DNA of 59,953 nucleotides from Candidatus Epulonipiscium sp. GTDB lineage: Bacteria; Bacillota_A; Clostridia; Lachnospirales; Cellulosilyticaceae. The stretch covers positions 1 to 59,953 of the forward strand of contig DUUM01000117.1 in the NCBI GenBank assembly GCA_012841565.1. Direction: 5' to 3'. Position numbers and translations under genes: made by a program. Every line of letters starts with the position of its first letter. The stretch's first letter is position 1. Positions 1 to 7,808 of the stretch are shown piece after piece. A model generated the notes under the pieces. It was not told where the DNA came from. It searched no databases and saw only the letters and a list, made by a program, of their open reading frames with translations.

Positions 1-271
1 AAGAATTTAGTACCTTTATTTTGTGTGCCCATTTTTAGGGTAATCTTTAATCTCTTCTTCTGAACTTTAATCTGCAAGATTTATCATTCGTTTTTTCATT
101 TCAAAAGGATAGTTTCGCAATTACCTAATCTTAAAATTATAGTTTCATTATATCATTAATTCACCTATTATTGTGTCCTTTCTTTTTGTTACTAATTTAA
201 TCAACCTTCACCTGTTCTGTTATACCCTTCGATATTGTCTATCACGATATTTGGATTATAAACATAATAAA
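1..271. other. AT-rich left edge without a recognisable gene
   Basis: No reading frame with recognisable content is visible on either strand. The stretch is AT-rich and broken by stops in all frames. A short minus-strand frame near 70-105 encodes fewer than 30 residues and contains a stop. It may hold the end of an unseen upstream gene or decayed DNA. Confidence 0.4.
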
Positions 272-300
272 TTGACTTAAAATGTCAAGCAGTGTAAACT
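272..300 (+). promoter_or_regulatory. Probable sigma-A promoter of the chemoreceptor gene
   Basis: TTGACT at 272-277 and TAAACT at 295-300 are separated by 17 bases, which fits a housekeeping promoter. Transcription would start near 307, about 60 bases before the chosen start codon. No flagellar sigma-28 motif was seen. Confidence 0.5.
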
Positions 301-366
301 GTTGTAAAGGTGCATTGTAGATATATGCATATTCAAATAAAAACAAAATACTCGGGGGGATTTATT

Positions 367-1842
367 ATGAATAATCATCTTAAAAATGCCGATAAGGTAA
401 GTACAACTATTATTGATATCATTGTATTGCTAGTATCCATACTAGCATTTACTAAACACGGATTTGTTGGGGGACTAAAACTAGCTCTTCCCTTAATCAT
501 TGTTGGTGTATTGACCACAGGATTTTACTTTGTTAAGCTTAATAGTAGAATAAAGGGCGTTATTTATGCATTACTAATTACCATCATTAGTATTAAGGAC
601 TTTTTAACTCCTGGAATGGGTTTCAATGCTACATACGCACTTCTTCTTTCCATGGCTATTATAGCTATGTACTTCAGAGAAAAACTAGTACTCTCCCATG
701 GCATTATTCTTAACATCTTGCTTATTGTCATCTATTTTATTAGTCCCCAAGAACTTCTAAGTGGAAACACACGTTTTTCATTATTCTTACTTCTTGTAGT
801 CAATGCAAATGCTACTTTTGCTTGTCTTTTCTTTATAACCAAGTGGAGTTCTAATCTTGTTGATATATCTGAGCAAAAAGCTAAGGAAGCTTTAAGTTTT
901 GTAGATGTTCTCAATAATACCTTATCAAAAGTAAAAAATGGAACAAAAGTTTTAAATGAATCCATTAGTGTTTTTTCTAAAAATATGGATTCAAACTTAA
1001 ATACCATAGAAAATGTTAATATTACAATACAAGAAATGTCAAAAGGTGTACAACATCAAGCTGATAGCATTAGCATTATCAATAGCAATATGAACGATAT
1101 TTCTTTTGAAATGAAAGAAACAAAAATAATTTCTGATCATGTTTTAGAGAACTCCCATGGTATGATTGAAAAAGTTGCAGGTGGTACTCTAAAGGTGAAG
1201 CAAATGGAAACTCAAATGGAAACAATCAATGAAGCAGTGGGAACATCTATAACCATAGTGAACGAGCTACAAGAAAAAATAACTGATATTGTTGGCTTCC
1301 TTGATTCAATTAGTGATATTGCAAATCAAACTAATTTACTTGCTTTAAATGCAGCAATTGAGGCTGCCAGAGCAGGAGAGCAAGGAAGAGGCTTTGCTGT
1401 GGTTGCTGACGAAGTTGGAAAACTTGCTGTAGATAGCTCGAAAATAGTAAGTGATATTAATAATATTATTATGGCGCTTGCAACCCAAACCAATGAAGCT
1501 ATTACGACTGTAAACCAAGGTGATGCTGCTTTAAAATCTGGCAATGATATTTTAACCCAGGTACTCTCTTACTTTGATGATTTTACAGAAGGATTCCAGC
1601 AAACAAATGAATCTCTTGCAGCAGAAAGTAAGATGATGGTGAAGGTTTCTTCAAATATTGTTTCTATCCAACATCAAATCGAAAATGCCGCTAGTATTTC
1701 TGAGCAACAAGCGGCTGCTACTGAAGAAGTATCTGCCACAATGGAAAACTTAAGTAGTGATGTGGCTTCTATGGATAGTGCTATTAGTAGAATTAATTCT
1801 TTAACCCATGATTTGGAAGAACTTTCCAAAGATAGTCTTTAG
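367..1842 (+). CDS. Methyl-accepting chemotaxis protein (membrane chemoreceptor)
   Basis: The protein (491 residues) has an N-terminal half with about five or six hydrophobic segments (roughly residues 12-160) and no large extracellular sensor domain. A long helical signalling domain follows. Around residues 318-350 lies the chemoreceptor hairpin tip, including [18 protein letters not shown] and [11 protein letters not shown], the surface that contacts CheA and CheW. Heptad-like glutamine/glutamate-rich segments on either side fit methylation helices. No clear HAMP domain is seen between membrane and signalling parts. The frame is open back to 310, but ATG at 367 is preferred because a GGGGGGA ribosome site lies just upstream. 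A strong terminator follows, so the gene is probably monocistronic. The ligand is unknown; membrane-embedded sensing is an inference. Confidence 0.93.
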   Translation: MNNHLKNADKVSTTIIDIIVLLVSILAFTKHGFVGGLKLALPLIIVGVLTTGFYFVKLNSRIKGVIYALLITIISIKDFLTPGMGFNATYALLLSMAIIAMYFREKLVLSHGIILNILLIVIYFISPQELLSGNTRFSLFLLLVVNANATFACLFFITKWSSNLVDISEQKAKEALSFVDVLNNTLSKVKNGTKVLNESISVFSKNMDSNLNTIENVNITIQEMSKGVQHQADSISIINSNMNDISFEMKETKIISDHVLENSHGMIEKVAGGTLKVKQMETQMETINEAVGTSITIVNELQEKITDIVGFLDSISDIANQTNLLALNAAIEAARAGEQGRGFAVVADEVGKLAVDSSKIVSDINNIIMALATQTNEAITTVNQGDAALKSGNDILTQVLSYFDDFTEGFQQTNESLAAESKMMVKVSSNIVSIQHQIENAASISEQQAAATEEVSATMENLSSDVASMDSAISRINSLTHDLEELSKDSL

Positions 1843-1861
1843 ATAAAACTAAAGTTAGTAA

Positions 1862-1905
1862 AAAGATGGCGTAACCAATAATATTGGCTACACCATCTTT
1901 TTTTA
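1862..1905. terminator. Rho-independent terminator, probably bidirectional
   Basis: An 18-base arm at 1862-1879 pairs with 1883-1900 around a 3-base loop with two mismatched positions, and is followed by a T run on the plus strand. An A run on the other side lets it serve the convergent repressor remnant too. Confidence 0.85.
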
Positions 1906-1931
1906 TTATATGCCATCGTACCATTTAAGGC

Positions 1932-2308
1932 TTAGTGGATACCATTAATATAGTCCTCTAAATATTCTTTAATACCTTCAAAAGTCTCTTCACTAATAAC
2001 ATGCTCTATGCGACAAGCATCTTGTTCTGCTATCTCAGGAGATATTTTAATAATATCTCTTAAAAATGCTGTTAATACCTGATGTTTCTCATAGATGTCC
2101 TTAGCCTTCTTATGCCCACTACTTGTTAAGGTGATAAAACCATTGGTGTCTATAGAAATTAAATCATCTTCCTTTAAAAGGCCAACCGCTCGGCTTACAC
2201 TGGGTTTACTAAAGTTTAATTCCCTAGCGATATCTATGGATCTTACTTGTCCCATTCTCTTACTTAAGACTAGAATTGTTTCGAATACATCTCTCTTGAC
2301 TCATACAT
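1932..2308 (-). pseudogene. DtxR/MntR-family metal-dependent repressor, frameshifted near the N terminus
   Basis: The 107-residue frame starting at 2255 has the winged-helix DNA-binding part (IDIARELNFSKPSVSRAVGL) and the following dimerisation helices with DACRIEHVISEETFEGIKE, typical of iron/manganese-dependent DtxR/MntR repressors. The frame is open upstream of 2255 and encodes DVFETILVLSKR, the expected preceding segment. The expected start, ATG at 2308 reading MYESRE after a GGGGG ribosome site, lies in another frame. The two frames meet at 2289-2293, where the expected GAGGAT appears as GAGAT, consistent with loss of one G. A protein starting at 2255 would lack the first helix, which in MntR supplies two metal ligands (D8 and E11). 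It is either a pseudogene or a sequencing error. Confidence 0.75.
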
Positions 2309-2354
2309 ATGTTGTACCCCCAATCACTTGATACACTCATATTATCAAATTTAT

Positions 2355-2765
2355 TTATAAATTACTAGTCCCAGGGTCTTCTATCTTTAAAATAGTTTTC
2401 TTAAGTTCTAATATTAAAAACACACTTCTCCCTAAATAAAAACATAAAAAGGATATCCAAAGTCCATGATTTCCCCAAATAGGAAGGGCTATTTTCCAAG
2501 CAATCAAAAAGGTTATAACCGCTAATATGGTAGAATTTCTAACGGGTCTGGTAGCTGTTGTACCTGTAAATACGCCATAAAAAACAAGCCCAACGCCTGC
2601 TACTAAAGGAAAAGCCATAATCCATAGAGCATAGGTACTTGCTGCAGCTATGACTTCTGGTAAATTGCTAAATACAGCTATAATTTGATTATAAAACACG
2701 CTATATAGCGTTGTTAAGAGAATAATTAAGGTAGCAGTCCACTGCCCTGCTCTTCTCCACCACAA
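2355..2765 (-). pseudogene. C-terminal fragment of a MATE-family multidrug efflux protein
   Basis: The 136 residues contain three or four hydrophobic segments and resemble the last quarter of MATE (NorM/DinF-type) cation-coupled drug exporters, which are about 450 residues long. The segment with LWIMAFPLVAGVGLVFYG is characteristic. No ribosome site or proper start exists: the frame begins with TTG inside the end of the upstream ABC ATPase gene. The other three quarters of the transporter are absent. A deletion appears to have joined the 3' part of this gene to the 3' part of the ABC gene. Not expected to be functional. Confidence 0.75.
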
Positions 2766-3474
2766 TTCCTTTATTTAAGAAAAGGACCCGATCACATAAA
2801 TAGGTGATAGAGGTTAAGTCATGTGTAATAAAAATATATGACAAATCATATTTATATTTTAGGTCTATGAGTAAATCCATTACTTGAATTTGAGTCGATA
2901 TATCTAGAGAGCTAACAGCCTCATCAAATAAAATTACTTCTGGCTCTAATGCAATAGCTCTTGCAATACATACCCTTTGTAACTGCCCACCACTTAACTC
3001 ATGGGGATACCTATTCATTAAGTCAATACTTAAACCTACCTGCATTAAAAGATTATGAATCTGCTCATCTGTCTGGCTATTCTTTTTATGTCCTTTAATT
3101 CTTAAAGACTCGTAAATCGTATCTCTGACACTAAAACGCGGATTAACAGAGGAAGTATAATCTTGAAAGACAATACTAATCTTATTTCTCAATATTTTTT
3201 TTTCCTCTTTAAAATGGGTTCCATAAAGGTCAATCCCGTCTATAGTTACGCGCCCTGTGTCTGGTTTTAAGAAGCCTGTTAGCACATGGCCAAAAGTACT
3301 TTTACCACTTCCACTTTCGCCAACAACGCCAACACATTCACCTTTATATAGGCTTAAATCAACCCTTTTTAAGACTTGCTGCCGCTCTTTCCCAAAAATG
3401 CGTTTTTGATTTTCTTTTTTAAAACTCACTTCCACATCTTTTGCCTGGACAACTATTTCTCCCCATTCTTCCAT
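2701..3474 (-). pseudogene. ABC transporter ATPase of peptide/nickel type (OppF/DppF/NikE-like), C-terminally chimeric
   Basis: The start at 3474 is chosen because AGGAAGGAAG lies directly upstream. The ATPase core is complete: Walker A GESGSGKS (about residue 52), Q-loop, signature LSGGQLQR, Walker B VILFDEAVSSLD and the switch histidine in FITHDL. Such proteins energise import of peptides or nickel through paired permeases. Homology stops after VLFLNKGIVVE near 2760. The last 17 or so residues are the MATE remnant read in another frame, so the usual C-terminal helix is replaced. The start overlaps the end of the second ATPase gene. ATP hydrolysis might survive, but the matching permease is broken and no substrate-binding protein is nearby. 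Confidence 0.75.
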
Positions 3475-4306
3475 GTCTTCCTTCCTTTCTCTTTCTTTTA
3501 GATAATACATCTTTAAATTGACTCATAACTTGCATTCTTTTTTCAACAAGATCCCTTGTATATGAATTGGTAGCATGTTGAAAAATATCCTCAACACTTC
3601 CCTCATCCACAACTTCTCCGTTATGCATCACTAAAACATAATCCGCTACCTTAGCAATGACACCTAAGTCATGGCTAACAAAAATCATGGCAACCTCATG
3701 CTCTTTTTTTATTCTGATAAACTCTTTTATAATCTCAAACTGAGTAATACTATCTATATCTGTTGTAGGCTCATCTGCAATGATTAGCTTTGGATTAAGA
3801 GCAAGAGAAAGTCCAATCATAACCCGTTGTAACATCCCACCACTAAGCTGATGGGGGTACTTTTTAATCACATCTTCAGGATTTTCTATTTGCATTAAAT
3901 TTAAAGTCCTAATTATTTTTTCATTAATTTCTTTTTTTGAAAAATAAGTGTGAACCTTAAAGGTTTCGTTCATTTGATACCCAATGGTATATAGGGGATC
4001 AAAGCATGTCATAGGATTTTGTAAAATCATTCCCATATCCTTGCCTCTATATTTTCTTCTTTGTTCTTGATCTGCGGCATTTAGATCCATTTCATCAAAC
4101 AAAACCCGGCCTGTTATATCAAAGTTCCTATCCAAAAGTCCCATAATCCCCTTGCAAAGCATACTTTTTCCACTGCCTGATTCTCCAAGTATACCAATGC
4201 ACTGGCCTTTTTCGATGTTAAAGTTTACACCTGATACTAGCTGAGTTGTTTTTTGTTTTTGGTTTAATGTCACTGATAAGTTTTGAATTTCTAGTATTTT
4301 ACTCAT
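3419..4306 (-). CDS. ABC transporter ATPase of peptide/nickel type (OppD/DppD/NikD-like)
   Basis: ATG at 4306 is the natural start because it overlaps the stop of the permease as ATGA; the frame runs 13 codons further upstream without a better site. The product has about 295 residues with Walker A GESGSGKS (about residues 35-42), signature LSGGMLQRV, Walker B LIIADEPTTDID and FVSHDL. It belongs to the ATPase class that pairs with an OppF-type partner to drive peptide or nickel uptake. The region after TRDLVEKR is a basic tail that runs into the start of the next ATPase gene and does not look like the usual family C terminus. The frame is intact, but it sits in a broken operon, so its function is doubtful. 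Confidence 0.8.
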   Translation of the reverse strand: MSKILEIQNLSVTLNQKQKTTQLVSGVNFNIEKGQCIGILGESGSGKSMLCKGIMGLLDRNFDITGRVLFDEMDLNAADQEQRRKYRGKDMGMILQNPMTCFDPLYTIGYQMNETFKVHTYFSKKEINEKIIRTLNLMQIENPEDVIKKYPHQLSGGMLQRVMIGLSLALNPKLIIADEPTTDIDSITQFEIIKEFIRIKKEHEVAMIFVSHDLGVIAKVADYVLVMHNGEVVDEGSVEDIFQHATNSYTRDLVEKRMQVMSQFKDVLSKRKRKEGRHGRMGRNSCPGKRCGSEF

Positions 4307-5117
4307 CTCACAACCTCTTTTGGATCCATCATATCTCTCAGACAATCGCCTAATAAGTTAAATGTCCCAACAATAACAATGACTGCTATTCCTGGTGCTA
4401 GCATTTGAGACGGACTGGTCGTCATGACATTCTTAGCTTCATTGAGCATGGCACCCCATTCGGGTATAGGTGCCTGTACCCCAAGTCCCAAAAATGACAA
4501 AGTAGAGATATTTAAAATAGCCCATCCCGTATCTAAAGACGCAAGTACTACTATATACTAGGCAAAATATGTTTTAACAATATGTATAGTGATCCTGAGC
4601 CTACTGATTGTGAAAATAACACGTAATCCTTATTGGTGTATTTAATAACATTAGATCGAACCATCCTGGCATACCATGCCCATTTTATAAAGACATTGGC
4701 AATAATCACATTCTTAATATCCACACCCATCAAGGCAATCACTGCCAAAATCATAATTTGACTTGGAAAAGACAGCATAATATCAACAGTTCGCATAATT
4801 ATTTCATCTACAGGTCCTCTAAAATAGCCTGCTAAAACGCCCATTATCATCCCAAGCCCTATGGTGCCCGCCATGGTAACGAGAGATAGGAAGAATGTAG
4901 GTCTAATACCATAAATCATGCGTGATAAAATACAACGCCCTAAGTAGTCTGTTCCTAAAGGAAACTGGAAAGAACTACTGGCAAATTTATTTAAAAGATC
5001 ATTTGCATAAGGATCATTAGGTGAAAAGAAGGGTGCAAAAATACCCAGAATAGTTGTAATACCTATAATAACCAAACAGGCTACTAATACTTTGTTCTTA
5101 TAAAATTTATTTTGCAC
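4303..5117 (-). pseudogene. Peptide/nickel ABC transporter permease (OppC/DppC/NikC-like), split by a frameshift
   Basis: The N-terminal piece (5117-4551, GTG start) has the cytoplasmic start, first membrane segment, FPLGTDYLGRCILSRM and most of the permease core up to HILPSI, then stops at TAG. The C-terminal piece (about 4550-4303) continues in another frame as IVVLASLDTGWAIL, then SFLGLGVQAPIPEWG and the last membrane segment. Family members have a few more residues between HILP and this segment, so a small deletion of about 10 bases best explains the break. The C-terminal end overlaps the downstream ATPase start by ATGA, the original operon spacing. The partner OppB-type permease and the binding protein, normally upstream, are absent. 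Confidence 0.8.
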
Positions 5118-5124
5118 CTATACC

Positions 5125-5721
5125 ATATCCTTATATAATAATTTAACCACTATTAGCGTTATGGCTGAAGAAAATATGAATCAAGATATCATTATTCTAT
5201 GTCAAAATCTCTGCGATTATTTAAGATATATCACAACGGATACGATGGAAAGTGTCCCCTTACAAACAGAGCTCTTGTATACTGAAAAATATTTAACGTG
5301 TGTCAAAAGCAGATATGGACGAGATTTAAACTACTGCGTGTGTATACCCCCAGAACTAGAAAAAATTCCAATTCCAAAATTAATCATTCAACCTATTGTT
5401 GAAAATATCTTTATGCATGGTTTAAATACTGCTCCCCCTTGGTATATTGATATTCATGGCAGAGTTGAACACAATCAATGGCTTGTTACCATTCAAGACA
5501 ATGGTATTGGCATGACAGCTCTAGAACTTGAAAAACTAAAAGGTCAGATGAATGATATTAAATTTTCAAAAGATATTTCTTCTCTTTGTATTGGCGGAAT
5601 GGGAATACTAAATGTCTATTTAAGGTTGGTATTCTTATATGATAACAACGCAATATTTTCTATAGAAGATGGAGAAACGGGTGGTGTATGTGTTACCTTA
5701 GGGGGTCTATTAAGAAGATAG
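5125..5721 (+). pseudogene. YesM-family sensor histidine kinase, N-terminally truncated
   Basis: The frame is open from 5104 and reads LYNNLTTISVMAEE, which matches the region just after the phospho-accepting histidine (PHFLYN) of YesM/LytS-type kinases. It continues with the linker helix LCDYLRY, the N-box IPKLIIQPIVENIFMHGL, the G-box DNGIGM and a final GGMGILNVYLRL. The membrane sensor part and the histidine itself are missing. The break lies at about 5125-5130, next to the start of the divergent permease gene, so a rearrangement joined them. ATG at 5161 has no good ribosome site. Such kinases usually control sugar or peptide ABC transporters with a YesN partner, which follows here, also broken. 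Confidence 0.75.
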
Positions 5722-5736
5722 ATAGGAGGCTAAATA

Positions 5737-6245
5737 ATGTCCGAACAATTAACTTATAAAATATTAGTCGTTGAAGATGAATACCTTATACGGGAAAATA
5801 TTGTTAAGAAAATCAATACTTTATCCTTAGGCTTTGACATTATTGGTCAAGCTAGCAATGGCCAAATGGCTCTTGATTTAATCAAGGAAATAGCTGCTAC
5901 TTACCCCCGGATTAAAACCATTATTATTAGTGGTTTTAGTGATTTTGAGTTTGCACAAAAAGCTATTCGCTATGGTGTTCAAGACTTTCTGTTTAAACCC
6001 ATCTGTGTAGAAGATCTCTCTTTAGCCCTACAGAAACTTCAAATTATCTGAGCCGTATATTTAAGAAATATAAGGATGAAACACCCATTAAGTTCATTAC
6101 CAAGCTTAGAATAAATGAGGCCAAGCAGCTTTTAGTGGATAATCCAAATATGGATATTGGTTTAATTGGAGAAATGGTAGGCTACCCAGATTCCTCATAT
6201 TTTAGCCGCGTCTTTAAAAGCAATGCAGGATTATACCCTGCTTAA
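5737..6245 (+). pseudogene. YesN-family AraC-type response regulator, internally deleted and frameshifted
   Basis: A ribosome site AGGAGG precedes ATG at 5737. The receiver domain starts normally (ILVVEDEYLIRENI, then ASNGQMALDLIKE), but the next residues are IAATYPRIKTIIISGF. The segment of about 20 residues that carries the phosphorylated aspartate (usually ITDIRMP-MDG) is missing, apparently by an in-frame deletion between similar LIKE-type sequences. The frame stops at 6051. The AraC-type DNA-binding part continues in another frame from about 6051 (LSRIFKKYKDETP, LRINEAKQLL, VGYPDSSYFSRVFK) and stops at 6245, just short of the usual end. The linker of several hundred residues between the two domains is absent. 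Not functional as a phosphorylation-dependent regulator. Confidence 0.8.
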
Positions 6246-6266
6246 TACAGGCTATTACATCTAACA

Positions 6267-6300
6267 AAAAACCACTACTAAATGTAGTGGTTTTTCTTTT
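6267..6300. terminator. Rho-independent terminator
   Basis: A perfect 12-base stem (6267-6278 with 6284-6295) encloses the loop TAAAT. A T run follows on the plus strand and an A run precedes, so it can end transcription from both directions. Confidence 0.85.
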
Positions 6301-6503
6301 CAATATTTAATTTTTCAACATCTAAAAGTGCTGGCATATTGCCATCACGTATATGATCTAGGGATATAATATCACTCATTGGGCTTCTTTTTACAACCTT
6401 TTATATGAAATAATGAAATTATTTATAGAATAATAGTATACCACATACATTATTCCTAAACCCATTCACTTTAAATAAAACCAATGACCTCTAAATTTCT
6501 GAC

Positions 6504-7808
6504 TTATTTCTCATAATATCGATCATTTACCTTGTCCTGTAAATACCTATTAGTCAAGCTAGGACTAGGACTTTCATACATGTCGTAAGCTTCATCTATA
6601 CAAGTGGAACAAGCATCTCTTGGAATAGTTATGGCTAGTATCTTATAGCCACTATCTGAGCTTGATTTTATCCAGTTAACGCCCGAACAGTGATCACATC
6701 TTTTAAAATGTTGCACTTGATTTTCAATTATACCATCTGTATCATAATAAATTTGTTTGGATTTTTTAACGATTTCTATGCCTTTAAATTTTACTTTTCC
6801 TTCTTCATCTTTATTTTTCCATTTATCTAATACTATCTCTGATACCTTTTTTATATAGTCTGTAATATCCATTGATTGTTTTAATTTTTCAGGGTCAAAA
6901 TCAGGCTCATGAACATTGGAATAATCAAGTCCTGCCATAGCCAATATAATGCCTAGATTCATATAGGGAAGGGCTCCCTCTATGGAATATCCGCCTTCTA
7001 GTACCGCTATATCTGGATTTAATATATGACTTAGTTTTGCATACCCTTGGGCTGTAAAATTCATATTTGTTAAGGGATCTGTGTAATGGTTGTCTTGGCC
7101 AGCAGAGTTTATGATGATATCTGGTTTATAATCATCTAGTATTGGCATAACTACATGATTAAGGACATATAAAAATCCTTCTTCACCTGTATGTGGTGGC
7201 AAGGGAATATTCACATTATAACCATAGGCCGCAGGTCCTCCCCGATCTTCTATGGAACCAGTGCCAGGATATAGTGTTCTTCCGTTTTGGTGAAAAGATA
7301 TAAACAAGGTATCCTTGTCATTCCAATAGATATCTTCTGTTCCATCCCCGTGGTGACAATCTGTGTCAACGATAGCTACTTTTAAGGGCCCAAATTCTTG
7401 CCTCATTTTTTCTAGCATAATTGCCTCTATATTGATCACGCAAAAACCACGATCTCCGTAGACAACCCTATGAGCATGATGTCCTGGGGGGCGAACCAGA
7501 GCAAAGGATTTATCGACCTCTTTATTCATGACTGCTTGACCTGCCCGAATGGCGCCACCTACTGAAATAAAGTGAGACTGTGTCAATCTAGATTTAACAT
7601 TGGGAACACAAAAATGGACGCGCTCAATATCTTTTTCTTCAGCTATAATAGGATTAAACATCTCTATTCCTTCTACGTCTCCTATCCCCTCTTCAAATAG
7701 TTGATCCTGTGTATATAATAGTCTTTCCTCCCTTTCTGGATGGATTTCACTAATTGCCCAGTCAAATGCAGGGAAAAATACTAACCCTAATTTATTTTTA
7801 GCTTTCAT
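6504..7808 (-). CDS. Histone-deacetylase-superfamily amidohydrolase with a C-terminal zinc-ribbon-like tail
   Basis: The 434-residue protein belongs to the arginase/deacetylase fold (HDAC, AcuC, acetylpolyamine amidohydrolase), which removes acyl groups from amines with a zinc ion. Visible are RPPGHHAHR (about 104-112, catalytic histidines), DTDCHHGDGTE (about 147-157, zinc ligands D and H), SFHQ, AGQDNHYTDP (about 234, third zinc ligand region) and LEGGYS. After about residue 330 comes an extension with CDHC (about 370) and CSTC (about 398), which could bind a second metal. The start overlaps the end of the upstream hydantoinase-family gene by 11 bases, so the two are coupled and probably act together. 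The natural substrate is unknown; in bacteria it is more likely a small acylated metabolite or a protein lysine than a histone. Confidence 0.85.
   Translation of the reverse strand: MKAKNKLGLVFFPAFDWAISEIHPEREERLLYTQDQLFEEGIGDVEGIEMFNPIIAEEKDIERVHFCVPNVKSRLTQSHFISVGGAIRAGQAVMNKEVDKSFALVRPPGHHAHRVVYGDRGFCVINIEAIMLEKMRQEFGPLKVAIVDTDCHHGDGTEDIYWNDKDTLFISFHQNGRTLYPGTGSIEDRGGPAAYGYNVNIPLPPHTGEEGFLYVLNHVVMPILDDYKPDIIINSAGQDNHYTDPLTNMNFTAQGYAKLSHILNPDIAVLEGGYSIEGALPYMNLGIILAMAGLDYSNVHEPDFDPEKLKQSMDITDYIKKVSEIVLDKWKNKDEEGKVKFKGIEIVKKSKQIYYDTDGIIENQVQHFKRCDHCSGVNWIKSSSDSGYKILAITIPRDACSTCIDEAYDMYESPSPSLTNRYLQDKVNDRYYEK

Noticed and set aside
310..366. Upstream extension of the chemoreceptor start
   Set aside because: The first 19 codons precede the only good ribosome site and lie at the predicted transcript start.
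6278..6379. A 33-codon minus-strand frame starting MSDIISLDHIRDG
   Set aside because: It runs through the terminator hairpin and has no ribosome site. It could be a gene tail remnant but I cannot identify it.
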